Of a DNA stretch of 64,000 bases, positions 18,103-26,879 are shown in pieces. The notes below the pieces were generated by a model, which did not search any database, was not told where the DNA came from, and was given only the letters and a program-made list of their open reading frames with translations. This stretch comes from Rhodobacterales bacterium (lineage in GTDB: Bacteria > Pseudomonadota > Alphaproteobacteria > Rhodobacterales > Rhodobacteraceae): the NCBI GenBank assembly GCA_002748285.1, contig PDSA01000025.1, positions 1-64,000 on the forward strand, given 5' to 3'. Numbering within the stretch: position 1 is the first letter of the stretch; each line of letters begins with the position of its first letter. The translations under genes and the position numbers were made by a program.

Positions 18103-18547
18103 ATTCTCTCTTTGCATCGCCGAGATCGTCGGGCCGATAACAGGCTACGGGATTGTCGGGGATGTCTATTTGGGGCGAAACTGGATGCATGGCCGCAAGG
18201 CAGGCCGGCCCGTGGGGCCCCTGCCGGTTGCGTATCTGTCTGCTTGCATCCCATGTCGCGTTTCATCTTCCGGGCGCGGCTGCGCCCTCATACAAAGCCC
18301 AGCCGGTCATTACGGATGGGCAAATTCACTATCGGTCTGTTCATTGGGGCGAAGGCTACTGCTGGGCCACGAAAGAACAGCGAAATTTTTGACGGTCGTT
18401 CTGTCGCTGTTGTCAGACAACCTTAGGATCATACATATGCGGGTTGTCGGACCAATTACAACGAAAAAATGGGCCTTGGTGCCATTCTTGGAGAAATAGG
18501 TCAGTCTTTCTACCAGATCGGGGGGCGCTTGCCCGCCCCCCCGCCGG
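18103..18547. promoter_or_regulatory. long rne upstream region with two GntR-like palindromes
   Basis: No convincing gene in 445 nt. It contains a GC hairpin GGGCGC-N4-GCGCCC near 18277 and a pair of palindromes: TTGTCAGACAA (18409-18419) and TTGTCGGACCA (18433-18443). Both fit TNGTNNNACNA, the half-site logic of FadR-type GntR repressors. The minus-strand reading TTGGTC-N16-TATGAT across the pair could be a promoter firing towards rne, which would give a 5' UTR of about 300 nt. RNase E genes are known for long regulatory leaders; assignment here is inference. Confidence 0.35.
18521..18541. terminator. GC-rich hairpin after dctD
   Basis: Inverted repeat of GGGGGGCG with CGCCCCCC a few nt beyond the dctD stop. 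No T-run follows on the minus strand, so it may terminate weakly or stabilise the 3' end. Confidence 0.35.
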
Positions 18548-19879
18548 TTACAGGTAATCCGAACGTGTCAGGCCGTATTTCGCCATTTTTTCGTTCAGAG
18601 TGCGCCGGGGCAGGCAGAGTTCCTCCATCACATTGACGATACTGCCCTTGTGGCGGCGCATGGTATTGTCGATCAACATGCGCTCGAACGCTTCGACATA
18701 TTCCTTGAGCGGCTTGCCATCGGTGGTCATCACCGGCTGCATGTCGTCATCATCGGCCATCAACAGGCTGGCAATGGTGCCCGAGCCACGCCGGTTTTGC
18801 AAAACCGCGCGTTCAGCCACATTGATCAGCTGGCGGATATTGCCCGGCCAAGGGGCCTGCAACAGCTGGGCGGCCTCCTGGGCGGAAACCTCGGGTGCGT
18901 CGCAGCCATATTCTTCGGCGAATTGTTCCGAAAGGCGGGCAAACAGGGTCAGGATGTCTTCGCCGCGTTGGCGCAGCGGTGGCAGGGTGATCTTCATCGC
19001 CGCCAGACGGTAATAGAGATCAGGGCGCAGCACATCCTCGCAGGTCTTGTCTTCGCTTTGCAGATTGCTGATGGCGATGATCCGGGTTTCGGCAGGGCTG
19101 CCCTGTTCGTTGATATATGTCAGCAGACGGGCCTGCAAACTGTCGCTGAGCGCGTCGATATCCTCAAGCACCAGCGTGCCGCCGCGGGCTTGTTCCACCA
19201 GCGGCTGGGTGCCGCCATCCAGCATCGGGCCAAACAGGCGGCGGGCCAGATCCTCTTCTTCATACGCGGCACAGGACACCAGCACAAATTTCTTGCCCGC
19301 CCGCGTGCCAACCGCATGCAGCGCATGGGCGACCAGAGTTTTACCCGTGCCGGTTTCGCCATCAATCAGCACATGGCCATCGGCCTGCCCCAGATCCAGA
19401 ATATCCTCGCGCAGACGCTCCATCACCGGCGATGAGCCAATCAGCTTTTTCATCACCGCGCTGCCATCGCCCAATTCGCGGCGCAAAGCCCGGTTGTCCA
19501 GGGTCAGGCGCCGCGACTGCGTGGCCTTTTTGGCCAGCTCGGTCATCTTGTCAGGGTTGAACGGCTTTTCCAGAAAGTCATAAGCCCCCACCCGCATCGC
19601 CTCGACCGCCATTGGCACATCGCCATGGCCCGTGATCATGATCACGGGCAAGGTGCTGTCGATGCTCATCAGCCGTTTGAGGAACTGCATCCCATCCATG
19701 CCGGGCATCTTGATATCGCTGACCACCACGCCGGGATAGTCCGGGCCCAGCGCCTTGAGCGCGTCTTCGGCGGATGCAAAAGTTTCGGTGTCAAAGCCGG
19801 ACAGCGCCAGCCATTGACCGATGGATTGGCGCATGTCCCGTTCATCATCCACGATCGCGATTTTCATTGCCTGTGCCAT
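18548..19879 (-). CDS. dctD: DctD-type response regulator with AAA+ domain
   Basis: Response regulator of 443 residues paired with the DctB kinase. The receiver has acidic pair D11-D12, phospho-acceptor D55 (VVSDIKMPG), T83 and K105. The AAA+ domain has Walker A GETGTGKT (174-181) and the arginine-finger region RPDLYYRL. The C-terminal Fis-type helix-turn-helix is KGSIVNVMEELCLPRRTLNE. Oddly the sigma-54 contact loop GAFTGA is absent: the region reads LFGPMLDGG (215-223). Walker B is GGTLVLEDID rather than GGTLFLDEI. I recall similar degeneracy in related Rhodobacterales proteins, so this is probably lineage-wide and may mean sigma-54-independent activation. Confidence 0.88.
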   Translation of the reverse strand: MAQAMKIAIVDDERDMRQSIGQWLALSGFDTETFASAEDALKALGPDYPGVVVSDIKMPGMDGMQFLKRLMSIDSTLPVIMITGHGDVPMAVEAMRVGAYDFLEKPFNPDKMTELAKKATQSRRLTLDNRALRRELGDGSAVMKKLIGSSPVMERLREDILDLGQADGHVLIDGETGTGKTLVAHALHAVGTRAGKKFVLVSCAAYEEEDLARRLFGPMLDGGTQPLVEQARGGTLVLEDIDALSDSLQARLLTYINEQGSPAETRIIAISNLQSEDKTCEDVLRPDLYYRLAAMKITLPPLRQRGEDILTLFARLSEQFAEEYGCDAPEVSAQEAAQLLQAPWPGNIRQLINVAERAVLQNRRGSGTIASLLMADDDDMQPVMTTDGKPLKEYVEAFERMLIDNTMRRHKGSIVNVMEELCLPRRTLNEKMAKYGLTRSDYL

Positions 19880-19889
19880 AATATCTGCC

Positions 19890-21668
19890 TCACTCGGCTG
19901 CTGTGGTTTCGTCGCTCACAGAGTCCTGCTCCATGATCGGCAGCTGCATCTGGAACACCGCGCCACCTGCGCTGGCGTTGCGCGCCATCAGCCGCCCGCC
20001 CAGATCGTTGACGATACCGGACGAAATGGCAAGCCCCAAGCCCACCCCTTCGCCAGCCTGTTTGGTGGTGTAAAAGGGCTCGAACAGATTATCCAGATCC
20101 TCGATCCCAGCCCCGTTGTCACGCACGGTCAGCACCGCGGTTTCACCCACCGCCAGCAGGATGTCGATCTGCGGGTCAGGCACGGTTTTGGTGGCGTCCA
20201 ACGCGTTGCGAAACAGGTTGATGATCACCTGCTCAATGCGCACCCGGTCCCCCAGCACCAGCACCGGTTCGCGGGGCATGGATTTGCTGATTTCGACATG
20301 GCGGTGTTTCAGCTGCGGTTCCATCATCGACAGGGCGGAATTGACCGCATCGCGCATATCTACAGGGGTATAAGCCTCGCCGCCCTTGCGGGCATAGCTT
20401 TTCAACTGGCGGGTAATCGCGCCCATGCGCTCGATCAGATCGTCAATGCGCTGGAACGAGGAAACCGCCTCGCTGGCGCGGTTGCGATCCAGCAACAGGC
20501 GTGCACCGGCCAGATAGGTTTTCATCGCCGCCAGAGGCTGGTTCAATTCGTGGCTGACCGCGGCCGACATCTCGCCCAGCGCCGCCAGTTTCGAGCTCTG
20601 CGCCAGGGTCTGTTCGGCCACTTCCAGGCTCTTTTCCGCCTTTTCGCGCTCGGCGATTTCCTGCTGCAAGCGCAGGTTCAACCGGCGAAGATCAGCCGAT
20701 TCCCGCTGCAATATCACCGAACGCCCCACCGCTTTGCGCGACAAAAAGTAAAACCCCAGCGCCAGCAAAATGGCAAATCCCATGATCTCCAGCGCCAGCA
20801 GCCCGTTCACCCGTTGCCGCACCGAGGCATAAGCGGTGAATGACGTGATCTTCCAGCCCTGAAACGCAATGCGGTTTTCCTGACGGATCACATCTTCGTC
20901 CAGCACCCCCTGCGGGCTGGTCAGCATCACCCAATCCGCCGTGTTCTGAAACGCCTGACGCAACGCCGAGGACACCGAGCGCATTTTCAACGCATCGCCC
21001 TCTTTCAGCCCGCGCCATTGCGGTTCGGTCGACAGGATGATGGTGCCTTCGCTGTTGGTCACGACCACCGCATCCGAAGTGCCCTTCCAGCTGTTTTCGA
21101 ATTTCTTCAGATCGACCTCGACCACGATCACCCCGATCGGTCCGCCGCTGAATTCCAGCTTGCGGGCATAGGTGAAGGAAAATGCGCCGTTTTCATCCTG
21201 AAAGGCGCTGAACACCGTTTCGTTTGAGCGGATCGCCTGCACATAATAAGGGTCGGATTTGTGGTTCGATCCCAGCTGGTTACGATCCGAAGCCGCCACC
21301 ACCCGCCCGTCACGATCCAACAGCAACAGCGCCGCCACGCCCAGCTCTTCCATATACGAGATCAGCCGGGCCGAGGTCTGGGCGTGGTCATTGGAGTTCA
21401 GCGCTCCGATCAGCGCGGCGTCACGGGCCAGCAGCTGCGGCACAATCGAGGCGCGTTTGAGTTCGCTGAGCAAATTGCCCGAATAAAGCGTCATACGCAC
21501 TTGGGCACGGTTGCGGGTGGATTCGGTAAAGCGTTCGCTGAGTAAGGCATGGGTGAACCACACCACCGCGATGGCCAGCAGGATGAACAGGGCGAAGATA
21601 CCGCGCAACATCCAGGATTTGCGGTGAACCTTGACCCGAAGGCCATTTCTGCTGCGATCATTACTCAT
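19890..21668 (-). CDS. dctB: DctB-type sensor histidine kinase
   Basis: Membrane sensor kinase of 592 residues. A first helix (WMLRGIFALFILLAIAVVWF, about 19-38) and a second near 290-310 flank a periplasmic dCache-like domain with DRDGRVVAASDRNQLGSN. A short coiled coil follows, then the HisKA box AAVSHELNQPLAAMKTY with the phospho-histidine. The HATPase domain has DNGAGIED and the G2 loop GVGLGLAISSGIV. In the DctB family the ligand is a C4-dicarboxylate. Its stop lies 10 nt before dctD. No dicarboxylate transporter is adjacent; the TRAP system at 26.9 kb is a possible target. Confidence 0.9.
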   Translation of the reverse strand: MSNDRSRNGLRVKVHRKSWMLRGIFALFILLAIAVVWFTHALLSERFTESTRNRAQVRMTLYSGNLLSELKRASIVPQLLARDAALIGALNSNDHAQTSARLISYMEELGVAALLLLDRDGRVVAASDRNQLGSNHKSDPYYVQAIRSNETVFSAFQDENGAFSFTYARKLEFSGGPIGVIVVEVDLKKFENSWKGTSDAVVVTNSEGTIILSTEPQWRGLKEGDALKMRSVSSALRQAFQNTADWVMLTSPQGVLDEDVIRQENRIAFQGWKITSFTAYASVRQRVNGLLALEIMGFAILLALGFYFLSRKAVGRSVILQRESADLRRLNLRLQQEIAEREKAEKSLEVAEQTLAQSSKLAALGEMSAAVSHELNQPLAAMKTYLAGARLLLDRNRASEAVSSFQRIDDLIERMGAITRQLKSYARKGGEAYTPVDMRDAVNSALSMMEPQLKHRHVEISKSMPREPVLVLGDRVRIEQVIINLFRNALDATKTVPDPQIDILLAVGETAVLTVRDNGAGIEDLDNLFEPFYTTKQAGEGVGLGLAISSGIVNDLGGRLMARNASAGGAVFQMQLPIMEQDSVSDETTAAE

Positions 21669-21761
21669 AACCGCACTTTAGGCCGGTTTGCCCCGGCCCT
21701 CAAGCATTGGTGGAAAGGGGCGGGGCGAAACCCAAAAGACACACCCCCTGAAAATCCGCGT

Positions 21762-22430
21762 TCAAACGGCCTGCAACGCGCCAACCACCCCGCGAAACAG
21801 CGCCGCGCCATCAACACCGCCATGCCCGGCATCGGCAGCGCGTTCCGGGTGGGGCATCATCCCCAGAACCCGGCGGTTTTCGCTGAGGATCCCGGCAATA
21901 TCGGCGACCGAGCCATTGGGGTTGTCGCCATAGGTAAAGGCGATCCGGTCCTGATCCTGCAAGCGTTTCACCGTATCGGGATCGGCGGTGTAATTGCCAT
22001 CGTGATGGGCAATCGGGATCATGATCTCGCGGCCCTGATGATAGGCGCTGGTATAGTCGCTATCGGTGGTCTGCACGATTAGCGGCACCGTTTTGCAGAT
22101 ATATTTCAGATTGGTATTGCGCAGCAGTGCCCCGGGCAGCAGGCCGGTTTCGGTCAATATCTGGAAACCATTGCAGACCCCATAAACATAACCGCCGCGA
22201 TTGGCGTGTTCCACCACCGCCCGGCACACCGGAGATTTGGCGGCAATCGCCCCGCAGCGCAGATAATCGCCAAAGGAAAAGCCCCCCGGAATGCCGATCA
22301 TATCCAGCCCGGCGGGCAGGCTGGTGTCTTTGTGCCAGATCATGGTGACATCGGCCCCGGCGGCCTGAAACGCCACGGCCAGATCCCGGTCGCAATTCGA
22401 GCCCGGAAAAACGACGACCCCGACCCGCAT
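21762..22430 (-). CDS. purQ: phosphoribosylformylglycinamidine synthase subunit PurQ
   Basis: Glutaminase subunit of FGAM synthase (de novo purine step 4), 222 residues. The N-terminus MRVGVVVFPGSNCDRDL, the nucleophile cysteine in YGVCNGFQIL and the catalytic His/Glu in GMMPHPERA are all present. It supplies ammonia to PurL together with PurS. Its start is 1 nt after the purS stop, in a purC-purS-purQ operon; purL is not in the window. Length and motifs are complete. Confidence 0.97.
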   Translation of the reverse strand: MRVGVVVFPGSNCDRDLAVAFQAAGADVTMIWHKDTSLPAGLDMIGIPGGFSFGDYLRCGAIAAKSPVCRAVVEHANRGGYVYGVCNGFQILTETGLLPGALLRNTNLKYICKTVPLIVQTTDSDYTSAYHQGREIMIPIAHHDGNYTADPDTVKRLQDQDRIAFTYGDNPNGSVADIAGILSENRRVLGMMPHPERAADAGHGGVDGAALFRGVVGALQAV

Positions 22431-22431
22431 C

Positions 22432-22671
22432 TTAAAGAACCTCGATGGAATAGGATTCGATCACCGTATTGGCCAGCAGCTTTTCGCACATCTCGGTGGC
22501 TTCGGCTTTGGCCTTGGCGGGGTCGGTTTCGGCCAGATCCAGCTCGATCAGCTTGCCCTGACGCACGCCATTGACCCCGGCAAAGCCCAGACTGTCCAGC
22601 GCGTGATGCACCGCCTCGCCCTGCGGGTCCAGAACCCCGTTTTTCAACATCACGGTCACAGATAATTTCAT
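22432..22671 (-). CDS. purS: phosphoribosylformylglycinamidine synthase subunit PurS
   Basis: A 79-residue structural subunit that bridges PurQ and PurL for ammonia channelling. Recognised from MKLSVTVMLKNGVLDPQGEA at the start, LDSLGFAGVNGVRQGKLIEL in the middle and NTVIESYSIEVL at the end. It lies 13 nt downstream of purC and 1 nt upstream of purQ on the minus strand, the usual alphaproteobacterial order. Confidence 0.96.
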   Translation of the reverse strand: MKLSVTVMLKNGVLDPQGEAVHHALDSLGFAGVNGVRQGKLIELDLAETDPAKAKAEATEMCEKLLANTVIESYSIEVL

Positions 22672-22684
22672 CGACCCAATCCCC

Positions 22685-23446
22685 CTAATTCACAAGCGTT
22701 GGTTTGCCCGGTTTGGGCGTGTTGGTGGGCAGCACCCCCAGACGTCTGGCCACCTCGGTATAGGCATCGGCCAGATCGCCCAGATCACGGCGGAACACGT
22801 CTTTGTCCAGCTTTTGCCCGGTCTTGATATCCCATAGCCGGCAGCTGTCGGGGCTGATCTCATCGGCCAGAATCAGCTGCGGAAAATCGCCCTCAAACAC
22901 GCGCCCAACCTCGATCTTGAAATCCACCAGCCGGATGCCCACCGCCAGCATCACCCCCGACAGAAAATCATTAACCCGCAGGGCCATGGACACGATTTCA
23001 TCCAGCTCGTGCTGGTTGGCCCAGCCAAAGGCGGTGATGTATTCCTCGGGCACCAGCGGATCACCCAAACTGTCATCTTTGTAGGAAAACTCAACGATCG
23101 AGCGCGGCAGCCTGCTGCCCTCCTGCAGCCCCATCCGCTTGCAGATCGAGCCCGCAGCGATGTTGCGCACGATCACCTCAAGCGGCACAATCTCGACCCG
23201 GCGGATCAGCTGCTCGCGCATGTTCAGGCGCTTGATGAAATGGGTCGGGATGCCGATCTGCATCAACCCCTGCATGAAAAATTCGCTCAGCCGGTTGTTC
23301 AGCGCGCCTTTGCCGTCGATCACATCTTTCTTTTCGGCGTTATAGGCGGTGGCGTCATCCTTGAAGTATTGCACCAAGGTGCCCGGCTCTGGCCCTTCAT
23401 ACAAAATCTTGGCCTTGCCTTCGTAAATCAGTTTGCCGCGCGCCAT
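22685..23446 (-). CDS. purC: SAICAR synthetase
   Basis: Phosphoribosylaminoimidazole-succinocarboxamide synthase, 253 residues, purine biosynthesis. Landmarks are [52 protein letters not shown] and [17 protein letters not shown] 23446 has a GGAGG 5 nt upstream, which settles the start against a much longer open frame. It is the first gene of the purCSQ operon and diverges from the ATPase zeta gene across 213 nt. Confidence 0.97.
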   Translation of the reverse strand: MARGKLIYEGKAKILYEGPEPGTLVQYFKDDATAYNAEKKDVIDGKGALNNRLSEFFMQGLMQIGIPTHFIKRLNMREQLIRRVEIVPLEVIVRNIAAGSICKRMGLQEGSRLPRSIVEFSYKDDSLGDPLVPEEYITAFGWANQHELDEIVSMALRVNDFLSGVMLAVGIRLVDFKIEVGRVFEGDFPQLILADEISPDSCRLWDIKTGQKLDKDVFRRDLGDLADAYTEVARRLGVLPTNTPKPGKPTLVN

Positions 23447-23659
23447 GGAACCTCCACATATCTGGTTCAGAAACGGACCCGGTTTGGCCCCCATTACCGG
23501 CCCTATAAGCCATGGGCCACCATCCCGCAAGAACGCATCCGGCAAACCCGCCACAAAACCATGGTTAACCAGCCATAAACCATCCTGTTTGCCCTTGTTA
23601 TATCGGCCAATCACAGGCATATCATAGGGGGAATGGATTTCGACCAAGTGAGGATTACG

Positions 23660-23974
23660 ATGAACAGTTTTGACGAACGCGAACAGGCCTTTGAAAGCAA
23701 ATACGCCCATGATCAGGATATGCAGTTCAAAGCTGCAGCCCGCACCAACAAGTTGCTTGGTTTCTGGGCAGCCGAAAAGCTGGGCAAAACCGGTGATGCG
23801 GCCGAGGCTTATGCCAAAGAGGTGGTGATTTCGGATCTGGACGAGCCCGGCCACGAAGATGTGGTGCGCAAGGTGGCCGCCGATCTGGGAGATAAATCCA
23901 GCGCTGATGAAATCCGTTCCAAAATGAACGAGCTGCGCCGGGAAGCCAAAAAACAGGTGATGAAAGAGGCCTGA
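23660..23974 (+). CDS. ATPase inhibitor subunit zeta (DUF1476)
   Basis: A 104-residue, highly charged helical protein starting [20 protein letters not shown] and ending [11 protein letters not shown]. It matches DUF1476, shown in Paracoccus denitrificans to be the zeta subunit that blocks reverse rotation (ATP hydrolysis) of the F1 ATPase. ATG 23660 follows GTGAGG with 6-nt spacing; a longer reading from 23633 lacks a ribosome site. A strong terminator follows. Its location beside purC is usual in this order. Confidence 0.92.
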   Translation: MNSFDEREQAFESKYAHDQDMQFKAAARTNKLLGFWAAEKLGKTGDAAEAYAKEVVISDLDEPGHEDVVRKVAADLGDKSSADEIRSKMNELRREAKKQVMKEA

Positions 23975-23995
23975 AAGCCTTGATGTCATGAAAAG

Positions 23996-24029
23996 GGGCG
24001 CGTTGTTCAAGCTGCCGCGCCCTTTCTTT
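23996..24029 (+). terminator. rho-independent terminator after ATPase zeta
   Basis: Stem GGGCGCG (23996-24002) with CGCGCCC (24016-24022), followed by TTTCTTTA. It is 22 nt past the zeta stop. Confidence 0.75.
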
Positions 24030-24031
24030 AC

Positions 24032-24199
24032 AGCCGTGCGGTTCTGGAGCAATTTTACAAAACCGCGCGGCTGCTATATTATTCAACAACATTATGACGA
24101 TTATTAATTTGCGCTGACCCCGGAGCCGTGGCAAAGCGCATTTGTGCTGTGGTTTTGCACCGTAAAACCCGGCCGATTGTGACATGAAAGGCCAATCAT
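24032..24199 (+). promoter_or_regulatory. structured leader before the homocysteine methyltransferase gene
   Basis: A 12-nt inverted repeat with one mismatch, AGCCGTGCGGTT (24032-24043) and AACCGCGCGGCT (24061-24072), is followed by an AT-rich stretch. A second hairpin GGTTTT-N7-AAAACC lies at 24151-24169. I compared it mentally with SAM-II, SAH and cobalamin riboswitches and could not match any. It may be a second terminator plus a structured 5' UTR. Confidence 0.3.
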
Positions 24200-25219
24200 A
24201 TGACAAATGCCCTTGCGAAAATGCTGGAGCAGCGGGACTGGATTCTGACCGATGGAGCCACTGGCACCACCCTGTTCAATATGGGGCTCAGTTCGGGCGA
24301 TGCGCCGGAATTGTGGAATGATGAACACCCCGAAAAGATCACCGCGCTTTATCAGGGCGCGGTGCAGGCGGGCAGTGATCTGTTTCTGACCAACAGCTTT
24401 GGCGGCAATGCGGCGCGGCTGAAACTGCACGGAGCGGAAAAACGCGCCCGCGAATTGTCGCGCATTTCCGCCGAGATCGGCCGCGAGGTTGCCGATACTG
24501 CCGGGCGTCCGGTGGTGGTGGCGGGCTCAGTCGGGCCAACCGGCGAGATCATGGCCCCGCTGGGCGCACTGACCCATGCCGAAGCGGTCGAGATTTTCCA
24601 CGAACAGGCCGAAGGTCTGAAAGAGGGCGGCGCGGACGTGCTGTGGGTTGAAACCATATCGGCCCCCGAAGAATTCATCGCCGCCGCCGAAGCCTTTGAT
24701 CTGGTCGATATGCCCTGGTGCGGCACGATGAGCTTTGACACCGCCGGGCGCACCATGATGGGGGTGACTTCGGCCGATATGGTCAAGCTGGTCGAAAAGC
24801 TGAAAAACCCACCGCTGGCCTATGGGGCGAATTGCGGGGTTGGGGCTTCGGATATTTTGCGCACGGTGCTGGGCTTTGCCGCGCAGGGGTCGGAACGACC
24901 GATCATCGCCAAGGGCAATGCCGGTATTCCGAAATTCGTCGATGGCCATATCCATTATGACGGCACCCCCGAATTGATGAGCAAATACGCCACCCTGGCC
25001 TGGGATTGCGGCGCCCGCATCATCGGCGGCTGTTGCGGCACCACGCCCGAGCATCTGGTGGCGATGCGTGCCGCCCTTGAAAACCACAGCAAAGGCGAAC
25101 GGCCCACGCTTGAGATGATTTCCGAAACGCTGGGCGGGTTTTCCTCGGACAGCGACGGCACAGATGGTGCCGCTCCGGCCGCGGCTGGGCGCAAAAGACG
25201 GCGGCGCTCCAGAAGTTAG
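24200..25219 (+). CDS. bmt: homocysteine S-methyltransferase domain protein (Bmt-like; probable split methionine synthase module)
   Basis: A 339-residue zinc-dependent methyltransferase barrel that methylates homocysteine. The start LTDGATGTTLFNMGL, the first zinc cysteine in YGANCGVGASD, and the cysteine pair in IIGGCCGTTPEH are intact. The tail is disordered and ends in RRRRSRS. Such proteins are usually labelled betaine-homocysteine methyltransferase. The next gene encodes a corrinoid protein, which true betaine enzymes do not need. As I recall, Rhodobacterales carry methionine synthase as separate polypeptides, so this is more likely its homocysteine module; betaine use remains possible. 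Confidence 0.88.
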   Translation: MTNALAKMLEQRDWILTDGATGTTLFNMGLSSGDAPELWNDEHPEKITALYQGAVQAGSDLFLTNSFGGNAARLKLHGAEKRARELSRISAEIGREVADTAGRPVVVAGSVGPTGEIMAPLGALTHAEAVEIFHEQAEGLKEGGADVLWVETISAPEEFIAAAEAFDLVDMPWCGTMSFDTAGRTMMGVTSADMVKLVEKLKNPPLAYGANCGVGASDILRTVLGFAAQGSERPIIAKGNAGIPKFVDGHIHYDGTPELMSKYATLAWDCGARIIGGCCGTTPEHLVAMRAALENHSKGERPTLEMISETLGGFSSDSDGTDGAAPAAAGRKRRRRSRS

Positions 25220-25336
25220 GCCGATTTGGTCGGTTTGGCCGGGGGCTGTGTCGCAATTTGCCAAGTGACCGGCCCGCCAAATTGGCAGATTGGTATCAAG
25301 ACCCAGCGCCCCTGCGCATAGTGAAGGAAGCACAAA

Positions 25337-26038
25337 ATGTCCGATGAAGAAGAGATCATCCTGTCTGAACTCTCTGATGATGATTTGCTGCTGCAAATGC
25401 ATGACGATCTTTATGACGGCATGAAAGAGGAGATCGAAGAGGCGGTTGAGATTTTTCTGGAACGCGGTTGGGAACCCTACAAGATCCTGACCGAAGGTCT
25501 GGTGGCCGGGATGACCATTGTCGGCTATGATTTCCGCGATGGCATCCTGTTCGTGCCCGAAGTGCTGCTGGCGGCGGGCGCGATGAAGGGGGGCATGACG
25601 TTGCTGAAGCCTCTTCTGGTCGAATCCGGCGCGCCGCGCATGGGCAAGATGGTGATCGGCACCGTTAAGGGCGACATCCACGACATCGGCAAGAATCTGG
25701 TCGGTATGATGATGGAGGGCGCGGGCTTTGAGGTGGTCGATCTGGGCATCAACAACCCGGTTGAGGATTACCTCGAGGCGATCGAGCGCGAAAACGCCGA
25801 CATTCTGGGCATGTCTGCCCTGCTGACCACCACCATGCCTTACATGAAGGTGGTGATTGACAGCATGGTGGAAAAGGGCATCCGGGATGATTACATCGTG
25901 CTGGTCGGTGGTGCGCCGCTGAACGAGGAATTTGGCAAGGCGATCGGCGCGGATTCCTATTGCCGGGATGCGGCTGTGGCGGTGGAAACGGCCAAGGATT
26001 TCATGTTGCGCAAGCACAATCAGGCCGCAGTGGGCTGA
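25337..26038 (+). CDS. corrinoid (B12)-binding methyl-transfer protein
   Basis: A 233-residue cobalamin carrier with an N-terminal helical cap (about 20-90) and a Rossmann-like B12 domain. The lower-ligand motif is GDIHDIGKN, with GMSALLTTTM and VLVGGAPLN forming the rest of the site. It resembles MtbC and MtmC and the B12 module of MetH. Lying 117 nt after the homocysteine methyltransferase gene, it is expected to present methyl-cobalamin to that enzyme. The methyl-tetrahydrofolate module and the reactivase are not in the window. Confidence 0.92.
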   Translation: MSDEEEIILSELSDDDLLLQMHDDLYDGMKEEIEEAVEIFLERGWEPYKILTEGLVAGMTIVGYDFRDGILFVPEVLLAAGAMKGGMTLLKPLLVESGAPRMGKMVIGTVKGDIHDIGKNLVGMMMEGAGFEVVDLGINNPVEDYLEAIERENADILGMSALLTTTMPYMKVVIDSMVEKGIRDDYIVLVGGAPLNEEFGKAIGADSYCRDAAVAVETAKDFMLRKHNQAAVG

Positions 26039-26045
26039 TCCGGCG

Positions 26046-26693
26046 ATGCTGCCGGATGATCAGACATTATCCGAACAGGGGTTTGACCCGGATGCTGGTC
26101 AGGGGCGGATCCTGCTGCTGGCCTGTGGCGCTCTGGCGCGGGAGATCCTGCATCTGATCAAAGTCAATGGCTGGTCGCATATGCAACTCACCTGCCTGCC
26201 CGCCAATCTGCATCTTTACCCCGACCGAATCCCCGAGGCGGTGGAACAGGCGGTGCTGAAATATCGCGACCAGTTCGACAGCATCTTTGTGGTCTATGCC
26301 GATTGCGGCACGGGCGGGCAATTGTTGCAAAAGTGCAAGGAATTGGGCGTAGACATGGTCGAAGGTCCGCATTGTTATTCGTTTTTTGAAACCAACGAAG
26401 CCTTTGCCAAGCTGTCGCAAGACGAATGCACCGCCTTTTATCTGACCGATTTTCTGGTGCGCCAGTTTGATGCTTTTGTCTGGAAACCGATGGGGCTGGA
26501 CAAACACCCCGACCTGCTGCACCTTTATTTCGGCAATTACGAAAAGCTGATCTATCAGGCCCAGACCAACCAGCCCGAACTGGATGCCAAAGCAGCCGCG
26601 ATTGCCCAGCGTATGGGCTTGCGCTATGAGCGTCGCTTTACCGGCTATGGCGATCTGGAGACCACTTTGCAGCAGGTTTCACAGACCCGGTAG
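26046..26693 (+). CDS. DUF1638 domain protein
   Basis: A 215-residue protein of unknown activity starting MLPDDQTLSEQGF. The domain contains LLLACGALAREILHLIK, VVYADCGTGGQLLQKC and GPHCYSFFETN, with several conserved-looking cysteines and histidines that could bind a metal. DUF1638 genes recur beside corrinoid methyltransferases, so a role in cofactor loading or methyl transfer is plausible but unproven. It starts 7 nt after the corrinoid gene, with no independent promoter space. Confidence 0.82.
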   Translation: MLPDDQTLSEQGFDPDAGQGRILLLACGALAREILHLIKVNGWSHMQLTCLPANLHLYPDRIPEAVEQAVLKYRDQFDSIFVVYADCGTGGQLLQKCKELGVDMVEGPHCYSFFETNEAFAKLSQDECTAFYLTDFLVRQFDAFVWKPMGLDKHPDLLHLYFGNYEKLIYQAQTNQPELDAKAAAIAQRMGLRYERRFTGYGDLETTLQQVSQTR

Positions 26694-26879
26694 CCGCAGA
26701 ATGTGGCAATATATCAGGCCGTCACACCTCATTCCTTACACCCATGAGGCGATCCCCCGACGGCTTGCCACCAGCGCGGGCCGATATTTTGCCCAATACA
26801 GATTGGCAACTGACGATTCCGCCGCTAGGCTGCTCCTCATCATATGTGATGTTCAATAATAATTTCTGGGAGGATACCA

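Noticed and set aside
24073..24199. SAM-II, SAH or cobalamin riboswitch before the methyltransferase gene
   Set aside because: Hairpins are present but I cannot place any conserved core of those classes.
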